A DNA stretch of 30,541 nucleotides from JACNLC01 sp964607375 (GTDB taxonomy: Bacteria; Fidelibacterota; Marinisomatia; SCGC-AAA003-L08; JACNLC01), in the NCBI GenBank assembly GCA_964607375.1, contig CAZSJY010000021.1:1-30541 (forward strand), given 5' to 3'. The notes under the pieces were generated by a model, which was given only the letters and a program-made list of their open reading frames with translations, was not told the origin of the DNA and searched no databases. Of the stretch, positions 24,473 through 30,541 are shown one piece after another (position 1 is the stretch's first letter; every line of letters starts with the position of its first letter). The position numbers and the translations under genes were made by a program.

Positions 24473-27400
24473 CTAAAAATCAAGACCAATTGATAAATAC
24501 CACATTCGATCAGTTTTTCTATTTGGGTGAAATTCCCACGCATAATCGAGCTTCCAAGGCATTCCCAAAAAGATGAAACGCGGTCCAAATCCGTAAGTCC
24601 ATACAAAATCTTGTGGATTTGAGTTCCAACTTTCACCTTCCCAAAATTCGGGAAATTGACCATCCCAAGCTAATCCAAAATCGGAGAATATTACAGCACT
24701 AATTTGACCGATATATTTTATCGTAGGGAAATAGTATATTAAAAATGGAAATCGAATTTCAGTATTTAACAAAAGTGCATTTTGTCCAAACCGTTCATTT
24801 ACTTGTACTCCACGAACAGGCATCACGTATTTAGTAAAAAATATTTCTTGTAGTAAATTATCGTAATCTGGTATAGAACCATAATAATCTGTTTCTGAAG
24901 ACATAACCCATGGCAAGCCCCCCAAACGGAATTTTTCAGAATTCGAACCCCAACTAGTTCCTCCAAATAGTCGTGTAGCAAAACTAATCCCATTACCTGC
25001 ATTAAAATATTTTCTGATATCAAATGTAACTGTTTGAAATTCCAGACTGCTATCAAAAAGTTTTGGACAGAATTCATATTTCAGAAACAACCGCGAGCCA
25101 CTTACAGGGTAAGTCTGTGACCACAGTGTGTTATCCCAAACATATCCAACGGATGGAATTGTAACATTTAAATAATCAATAATCGAATCTTCGATTGTAA
25201 CTTCCAAAGGATTATTATCAACATCTCGTAGTTCTGCTTGTTCTACATAACGATAATCTATACCTGACTCAAATCGCTGAAAGCGAGATAAAGGATAAGA
25301 TGTGTATATTCCAAATCCCAATTGTCGCAATCTAATTGCTTCATCGTAAGAATATGGATAAATATCCGCATTATGATAAATTTGGAAATTATAGTCAACC
25401 TTATTGGGTAAATAGCGGTATAGAAAATAGTAATTGGAATTTTTCAGTGAAATCTGCATTTCCGTTGCCAAATAAATTTTGTGGTCTCCCAGCATATCAC
25501 TGAACATAAAAAATGCCATCGCTTCTGGATTATACATCGTGCTATAATAAAAATAACCCTGAATTAAATCCAGTGAGAATTTGGTTTTATATTTGTGAGA
25601 TATGTAGTTCCCTGAGCTATCTTGAATTGAATCATCTGTCAATTCAACCTGTTTTTCGAGTGTATCAGCTGTTGTTTGAGTGAAATCTGAAAAAATATAA
25701 TTTTCGTAAGAGATATCGGAACTCCCATCTCTACTAAAATCATCTTGAATAACTAACTGAGTTGGTTTCTGTTGACCTTTCCATTTTGCTAGTTGAACAG
25801 AAAGTGTATCTGAAATTTTATCTAACGGATTTGAAAGTAAATAAATATCATATCCACTATTTTCCATCCCGGAAAACAGAAGGACAGAATTGTCAATGCT
25901 CCAAGTTAATTGTGTAATTCCCGTTAAAACATTTGTGATCGGTGTAGTAATTGAATCATTTTTTACATAGATATTTTGAATCCCCGATTCATCAGAAATA
26001 TATACAATCGTTTGTTCATCTTGTGAAAGAATTGGATAGGTTTCGTTATATGGAGTATCTGTAAAACGAGTAATTATTTTTGAGTTTCGATTTATTTTAT
26101 AAATGTCGGTTTGTTCAATGTTGTGTGTATAAATATCTTCCGGAAATTGTTGTTGTGTTATATCATTTCTGTCAGAAATAAACAACAGAGTTTCGCCATT
26201 TGGTGACCACGAAATTTGGTCATCGGTAAACCAATCGTTTGTTAGGTTTGTTAAAGATTCAGTTTCTAAATCAAATAAATAGATGTCGCTTGTTACTCCG
26301 TCATTTCCGATAAAAGCAATTTCATTATGGATTGGATTCCACGCAGGACGAAAAATTCCTTCCATTTCAAATCTGTATTTCTGATGTTTTCCAGTTGTTA
26401 CATCTACAACAAATAGAACATCGGATTTACCTGATTTTCCAGCAAAAGTAATTTGATTTCCATTGGGTGACCACGAGATTCCCGGCTTCAAAATATGAAG
26501 TTCTTCAAATTCTGCAGTTCGTTCACCTTGAATTATTTTTCGGATAAATTTCCCATCATTAACAGAAATTAGGTATAATGCCATACTCCCGGATTTGTTT
26601 GAAAAAATAGCAATTTTACTACCATCGGGAGAAATTGCTGGTGCAATATTGTAAGAGTTTTTGAGTTTCTCGTGGTCAGTTATTTGACGAGCAATATCTT
26701 TCAAGCTACTTCGAGATGAAACATCAGTCCAATATTCTATTTTTAGATATTTATGCCATTGTTCAGATAATTCTTTCAAATCAATACCGAGAGCTATTTT
26801 TATACCTTTTCTAACATTTTTGGTTCGTTTTATTTGATAGAATATTTCAGCAATCGATTCCTCACCCCATTTTTCAGCAACAAATTTCCAAACTGATTGC
26901 CCACCGCGATAAGCCATATAACCTGACAGAAATTCGATTGGGGGTAATTCTCCACCATTAATTGCAAGGTCTCTTATCCACATATCAGAGTTAGTATCCC
27001 ATGTGGATGCGAGATATTCAGCCAAACCCTCATTCATCCACATTGGTATAGCAAATTTAACTTGTCTTGTAACCACACTTTGAAGGTTTCCACCATAAAC
27101 ACAATCTGTAATGAATGCGTGAACCAACTCGTGGTGAATAACGTGCTTAAATTCTTTATTGGAACCATCAAATGGGATTACCACACGATTTTTGAACATT
27201 TCCGTAACACCACCAATTCCTTCAACCATATACGAATCTACCACATTGGTTTGCTGGAAATCGTTGTGAGAATTGTAAACAATAATTGACACTCGATTTT
27301 TCAAAACCCAATTTAATCGTGAAGAAATTTTGTCGTAAGCTCTTTCAGCTTCAACTGCTGTAAATTCGGCATGAGATAATCCATTTTCATAATAGTAAAT

Positions 27401-27523
27401 ATCAAAATGTTTTGATTGTAAATATTTCCATTCGAAATTGTCGTATTGGACGATATTCTGTCCGAACTGCCCGAACAAGAGTGATAAAATGAGAAAAATA
27501 AGTATGAATTTTATAACTTTCAT
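24473..27523 (-). CDS. Surface gluzincin peptidase with TolB-like propeller and C-terminal outer-membrane barrel
   Basis: 1016 residues with a signal peptide (about 1-18). Residues 30-260 are a peptidase-MA-like gluzincin: HELVH at 131-135 supplies the zinc histidines and catalytic Glu, and NEGLAEY at 164-170 supplies E165 as third ligand. From about 290 to 575, at least six PD40/WD40-like blades (for example PAISPDGSKIAIFS and ISWSPNGNQITFAG) make a TolB-type propeller. From about 640 to the end, amphipathic strands run to a terminal SIGLDF with Phe last, the outer-membrane barrel signature that BamA reads; the C-terminal part also looks BamA/TamA-like (FRLGGLPW, then LLLNTEIRFPF). It probably threads from periplasm to outer membrane. 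It is transcribed away from lpxH. Confidence 0.87.
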   Translation of the reverse strand: MKVIKFILIFLILSLLFGQFGQNIVQYDNFEWKYLQSKHFDIYYYENGLSHAEFTAVEAERAYDKISSRLNWVLKNRVSIIVYNSHNDFQQTNVVDSYMVEGIGGVTEMFKNRVVIPFDGSNKEFKHVIHHELVHAFITDCVYGGNLQSVVTRQVKFAIPMWMNEGLAEYLASTWDTNSDMWIRDLAINGGELPPIEFLSGYMAYRGGQSVWKFVAEKWGEESIAEIFYQIKRTKNVRKGIKIALGIDLKELSEQWHKYLKIEYWTDVSSRSSLKDIARQITDHEKLKNSYNIAPAISPDGSKIAIFSNKSGSMALYLISVNDGKFIRKIIQGERTAEFEELHILKPGISWSPNGNQITFAGKSGKSDVLFVVDVTTGKHQKYRFEMEGIFRPAWNPIHNEIAFIGNDGVTSDIYLFDLETESLTNLTNDWFTDDQISWSPNGETLLFISDRNDITQQQFPEDIYTHNIEQTDIYKINRNSKIITRFTDTPYNETYPILSQDEQTIVYISDESGIQNIYVKNDSITTPITNVLTGITQLTWSIDNSVLLFSGMENSGYDIYLLSNPLDKISDTLSVQLAKWKGQQKPTQLVIQDDFSRDGSSDISYENYIFSDFTQTTADTLEKQVELTDDSIQDSSGNYISHKYKTKFSLDLIQGYFYYSTMYNPEAMAFFMFSDMLGDHKIYLATEMQISLKNSNYYFLYRYLPNKVDYNFQIYHNADIYPYSYDEAIRLRQLGFGIYTSYPLSRFQRFESGIDYRYVEQAELRDVDNNPLEVTIEDSIIDYLNVTIPSVGYVWDNTLWSQTYPVSGSRLFLKYEFCPKLFDSSLEFQTVTFDIRKYFNAGNGISFATRLFGGTSWGSNSEKFRLGGLPWVMSSETDYYGSIPDYDNLLQEIFFTKYVMPVRGVQVNERFGQNALLLNTEIRFPFLIYYFPTIKYIGQISAVIFSDFGLAWDGQFPEFWEGESWNSNPQDFVWTYGFGPRFIFLGMPWKLDYAWEFHPNRKTDRMWYLSIGLDF

Positions 27524-27540
27524 AATTTGTTAATACCTGA

Positions 27541-27629
27541 ATCTTCCAAAAGTTCTCAACTGAAAGTTAAAGAATTATAGTATTATGTTTTTAGAGAAAA
27601 GTAACAAATCAAATATCTCCAAAAGTTCT
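27541..27629. promoter_or_regulatory. Divergent promoter region with direct repeat
   Basis: The 143 bases between the gluzincin gene and lpxH hold a direct repeat CCAAAAGTTCT at 27546-27556 and 27619-27629, spaced 73 bases start to start (about seven helical turns). Between them the minus strand has a perfect -10 hexamer TATAAT (27579-27574), about 50 bases before the gluzincin start, and the plus strand has overlapping TATAGT and TATTAT. I find no convincing -35 boxes. The repeats could be operator half-sites. Confidence 0.35.
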
Positions 27630-27666
27630 TTAGAAATTTTAGTTTATCGTCGTAATTTTTGTGGTG

Positions 27667-28401
27667 ATGAAACTTCCAATCTATTTTGTATCTGATTGCC
27701 ACTTCAGAATGAAGGAAACTTCCGAAGAAAAATTTCGACAACAGAAATTATTCGACTATCTTGATATAATTAAACAGACTGGTGGGGTTCTCATCATTGG
27801 AGGTGATTTTTTTGATTTTTGGTTTGATTATTTTTATTCTCCACCAAAAATCTATACAAACATTTTCGAAAATCTAGAATTACTCAACCAAAAAGGAATT
27901 GAAATACACTATGTCGTAGGTAACCATGATTACTGGGATTTTGGTTTTTTCAATAATAAATTCGGAGCAACTGTCCATAAAGATGACTTTGAGTTTGAAA
28001 TAGGAAATCAGAAAATTCTGATAACACACGGTGATGGATTACTGAAAAGTGATATTGGATATCGATTGATGAAAAAAGTTATTCGTAGTAAAATCAGTAT
28101 ATTTTTGTTCAAATTATTACCTACTCGTTGGGGCTGTGCTTTAGCAAATGCTGTTTCCAAAACTAGTGATGAAGCTAACCGAAAATTCAATAATCAAACA
28201 GAGATGTTAGATGAACTTGAACAATTTGCAGAAAAAAAATGGAGTGAAGGATATCAAACCGTTTTAATGGGACATTACCACCAAATAGGAATCATTAAAA
28301 AAGGAACAAATCAACTCATCCACTTGGGTGATTGGCTGAAGCATTTCACCGTTACAAAATTCGACCAAAACGGATGGCATCAAGAAAATCTAAAGGATTA
28401 A
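27667..28401 (+). CDS. lpxH: UDP-2,3-diacylglucosamine diphosphatase-like metallophosphoesterase
   Basis: 244 residues from ATG 27667; two GTG codons just upstream would add only two residues. The calcineurin-like metal site is complete: D10 and H12 (SDCHFR), D47 (GGDFFDFWF), N86-H87 (GNHDYW), H121 (THGDGLL) and H203/H205 (GHYH). The HGDGLLKSDIGYRLMKKVI stretch is the LpxH-type substrate region. The enzyme cleaves UDP-2,3-diacylglucosamine to lipid X in lipid A synthesis, at the inner face of the cytoplasmic membrane. GNHD rather than the GNRD of E. coli LpxH resembles the Bacteroidota form. Other metallophosphoesterase substrates cannot be excluded. It implies an outer membrane with lipid A. 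Confidence 0.85.
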   Translation: MKLPIYFVSDCHFRMKETSEEKFRQQKLFDYLDIIKQTGGVLIIGGDFFDFWFDYFYSPPKIYTNIFENLELLNQKGIEIHYVVGNHDYWDFGFFNNKFGATVHKDDFEFEIGNQKILITHGDGLLKSDIGYRLMKKVIRSKISIFLFKLLPTRWGCALANAVSKTSDEANRKFNNQTEMLDELEQFAEKKWSEGYQTVLMGHYHQIGIIKKGTNQLIHLGDWLKHFTVTKFDQNGWHQENLKD

Positions 28402-28518
28402 ATTCTATCAAATATAGAACTTAGAATTTTATTGTAAACTCTACATCAATAATTTTATTAAATTACAGTCAAGAAAACGGTTTGATTTAACAATTTGTAA
28501 AAAGAGAGTCAAAAAGCT

Positions 28519-29634
28519 ATGAATACAAAAACACTTATTTTTTCGATTTTATTTTTAATTCTGTTCTTTGGGTGTGCTACTCAGCAAAGGACATTTTCAC
28601 TTGAAGAAGTTGAAAAGCACAGATTAACTTATTACGAAAAAGGTAAAGTAAAATCTTTGTCTGTTTTGATTGATGTTTATCGAGATACAAGTCAACCATT
28701 TGATGTTAGGATTTCCGCGTTGGATGCAATTTCTGAAACCAAGCATCCATTATCACTAGAAGCTATTCGTGAATCCGTTTCTACTACCAGTCTTCTCGAG
28801 TTGGAATTGATGACCAAAGCAGTTGATCTATTGGCAAAGTACGATTCTTCTGAATCTGTAGAATCTCTGATTATCGGTCTTAAAACATCAGAACAAAAGA
28901 TACTGACAATCCGAGAATCTGTTATCAATGCGATTGGTGAAATTGGAAGTGAAGATGAAATTATGACACTCATCGATTTGTATGAGGTCAGCAGATCAAA
29001 TCACGCACGAATGGATAAATTGTTAACTCAAACTCTCGGAGCGATGGAAGATGAAAGAGTAATTCCAGTACTAATTGAAATTTCCAATAATCAAGATATA
29101 GATATTGCAATCCGAAATCAAGCAATTGAGATTTTAGGAAAAAAGGATGCTCCTGAAGTTGTGAATTTTTTCCTCAATGTTTTGGGCGACCCGAAATCGA
29201 ATATCAATCTTAAAGATTTTGCATATAATGCAATGGGTGATATCAGTGAAGAGCGACTAATTCTTGCGTTAGTAGAGTCTTATCAGTCTGGCAAAAATGA
29301 GTATTTCAAATTACTAAACACACTATTATTAGCGATGGAGCAATTTGAACATCCTACATTAAAACCAGCACTCTTGGAAATTGCAAAATCAGATGAATTT
29401 CCAAAATCGCTTCGGTTAAAGGCAATCCGAAATCTATCGAAATTTGGAGATTCTGCTTCTTTGGATGATTTAGTTGAAATGTTAGAAAATCCGGAGAATT
29501 ATATCTTTTACGATGATATTTTACAAATGGTGAATGACTTAAACAAACTTGAAGAATACAAATATAAATTGCGTATGGCATCGTTTATTGCTATACAGAA
29601 AACTCAATCAAATAATGGAGTTATCGGAAAATGA
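28519..29634 (+). CDS. HEAT-repeat lipoprotein
   Basis: 371 residues. The signal ends LILFFGC with Cys19 as the lipid site. From about 30 to 350 the protein is a series of helical pairs with HEAT/PBS-lyase-like spacing (ALDAISETKHPLSLEAI, INAIGEIGSEDEIMTLI, LGAMEDERVIPVLIEIS, AIRNLSKFGDSASLDDLV). Such solenoids bind partner proteins; no catalytic residues are seen. The stop overlaps the start of the next lipoprotein by four bases (ATGA), so the two are probably made together and may form a complex. The 117 bases before it separate it from lpxH and could hold a promoter. Confidence 0.85.
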   Translation: MNTKTLIFSILFLILFFGCATQQRTFSLEEVEKHRLTYYEKGKVKSLSVLIDVYRDTSQPFDVRISALDAISETKHPLSLEAIRESVSTTSLLELELMTKAVDLLAKYDSSESVESLIIGLKTSEQKILTIRESVINAIGEIGSEDEIMTLIDLYEVSRSNHARMDKLLTQTLGAMEDERVIPVLIEISNNQDIDIAIRNQAIEILGKKDAPEVVNFFLNVLGDPKSNINLKDFAYNAMGDISEERLILALVESYQSGKNEYFKLLNTLLLAMEQFEHPTLKPALLEIAKSDEFPKSLRLKAIRNLSKFGDSASLDDLVEMLENPENYIFYDDILQMVNDLNKLEEYKYKLRMASFIAIQKTQSNNGVIGK

Positions 29635-30434
29635 GAAAAATTTCAATTATAGTGATTTTAATTGCTTTCGCTGGATTAAACTGTTTTGGGAAAAAAGACA
29701 AACCATCACCTGAAGATTCTGTTGATAACACACAAAAAACGGCTGTTTCTCAACAAGATGATATATTTCAGGACAATGACAATTCAACTTTAACAGAAAA
29801 ATCAGAATCTGCTGAGGCACAATTTTATCCGCTTCAGAAAAAAGTTGAAGATGTGGAAGATGAAATTGCTGAATTAAGAGCTCGAGTGATAGAATATGAA
29901 TCTCGTTTGAGTGCTCCACAAATTAATACAGATATTTTGAAACTCATCAAAATTCCTCAACTCAAACACGAAATTACTTTGAAAAACGGGACAATTGTTC
30001 AAGGAGCAATTATACACGAGAATACTGAAAGACTTATCGTCCAAACTCAAATTGGACAATTAACCATAGAAAAAGGTGAAATTACTGATATCCAAGATAT
30101 TGCTACACCAGTTGCCGATGTAATTTTTGAAGGCGAAGCAATAGAAGAAATTTATGCCGACCAACGAATTTATAAAGGTATTGTGATAAATGATGGTCAA
30201 AAACGAGCTGATTTTGTGCGTGTGATTTACAAATTATGGGCAGAAGATACCGAACTTGTCGGAACAGATTCATCATTTGTCGATGGCTCACAAAGAGTTT
30301 ATATATCTGGAGTTGTTTCTGATTGTTCGATGGAGCCCGGAGATGTCGCAACTTTTAAAGTAACAGTTCCAATTTCTGAATCTTTTACAGTTCAATACTT
30401 TACGAAAGAAATTCGCTGGGATTATTTTGAATAG
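29631..30434 (+). CDS. Lipoprotein with coiled coil, SH3-like repeat and FxLYD-like domain
   Basis: 267 residues. A signal peptide ends AGLNC, with Cys18 as a likely lipid site and Asn at -1. A polar linker leads to a predicted coiled coil at about 66-93 (LQKKVEDVEDEIAELRARV). One copy of the small repeat shared with the protein at 16424-17650 lies at 114-157 (ITLKNGTIVQGAI, then LIVQTQIGQLTI). The C-terminal part, about 176-250, has the strand pattern and closing PGDVATFKVTVP of FxLYD-type domains, which are common in envelope proteins. No enzymatic site is seen. It overlaps the HEAT lipoprotein by four bases, which suggests a shared envelope assembly. Confidence 0.75.
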   Translation: MRKISIIVILIAFAGLNCFGKKDKPSPEDSVDNTQKTAVSQQDDIFQDNDNSTLTEKSESAEAQFYPLQKKVEDVEDEIAELRARVIEYESRLSAPQINTDILKLIKIPQLKHEITLKNGTIVQGAIIHENTERLIVQTQIGQLTIEKGEITDIQDIATPVADVIFEGEAIEEIYADQRIYKGIVINDGQKRADFVRVIYKLWAEDTELVGTDSSFVDGSQRVYISGVVSDCSMEPGDVATFKVTVPISESFTVQYFTKEIRWDYFE

Positions 30435-30541
30435 GGAGCAGGAGAAAAGGAGACCTAAGTCGAGGGTTGCAAAACAGGATACAGAAAGAAAGTAACACAA
30501 TTACTAAATTGTAATGTAATGGCTCAACTTTAGGTAAGTTG

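Noticed and set aside
30497..30512. ACAATT-ACTA-AATTGT hairpin near the window end
   Set aside because: Six AT-rich pairs without a T-run; common by chance in AT-rich DNA. The last 107 bases show no gene.

Overview
The window is AT-rich, gene-dense bacterial chromosome with no rRNA, tRNA, CRISPR array, phage gene or intact transposon that I can see. It suggests a Gram-negative bacterium of the Fibrobacterota-Chlorobiota-Bacteroidota (FCB) breadth, possibly a Marinimicrobia-like lineage. The clues are an LpxH-type lipid A enzyme, several predicted lipoproteins and outer-membrane barrels, a bactofilin/AtpZ lead-in to the ATP synthase operon, a split biotin carboxylase/biotin carrier pair, and a methylmalonyl-CoA mutase large chain. 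The phylum is an inference from gene content, not from a marker gene.

Layout. 3-191: 3' end of a caspase-like gene. 349-10143 (+): one long, tightly packed run with parA, parB, an M23 peptidase, a bactofilin, atpZ, a 4-TM AtpI-like protein, then all eight F1Fo subunits in the order atpB-E-F-H-A-G-D-C. Many junctions overlap by 1-17 bases. 10242-11000 (+): LysM lipoprotein. 16252-11009 (-): biotin carboxylase, biotin carrier, TerB/J-domain protein, methylmalonyl-CoA mutase large chain and a diacylglycerol-kinase-like lipid kinase. The carboxylase and mutase genes fit propionyl-CoA/methylmalonyl-CoA interconversion, but the carboxyltransferase, epimerase and B12-binding mutase chain are not here. 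16424-19503 (+): three secreted or surface genes, namely a putative outer-membrane protein with two small repeats, an endonuclease/exonuclease/phosphatase lipoprotein and a second envelope protein. 24258-19533 (-): radA, tgt, Nudix and an M28-PDZ peptidase, abutting or overlapping. 24259-24472: a non-coding stretch bounded by inverted copies of a 9-nt-periodic repeat. 27523-24473 (-): a 1016-residue gluzincin/propeller/barrel protein. 27667-30434 (+): lpxH, a HEAT-repeat lipoprotein and a repeat/FxLYD lipoprotein. The final 107 bases hold no gene I can support.

The functions group into chromosome segregation and cell shape (ParAB, M23, bactofilin), energy (ATP synthase), short-chain acyl-CoA metabolism, and envelope or extracellular processing. 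The points most worth a second look are a TGT that has lost all four expected zinc ligands, a small about 43-residue repeat shared by two unlinked envelope genes, the surface phosphodiesterase/nuclease operon, the three-part protease-propeller-barrel protein, Asn just before the lipidated Cys in three of the predicted lipoproteins, and the inverted-repeat-bounded spacer at 24267-24468. I did not find a clearly new multi-gene system. The 16424-19503 operon is the nearest candidate.
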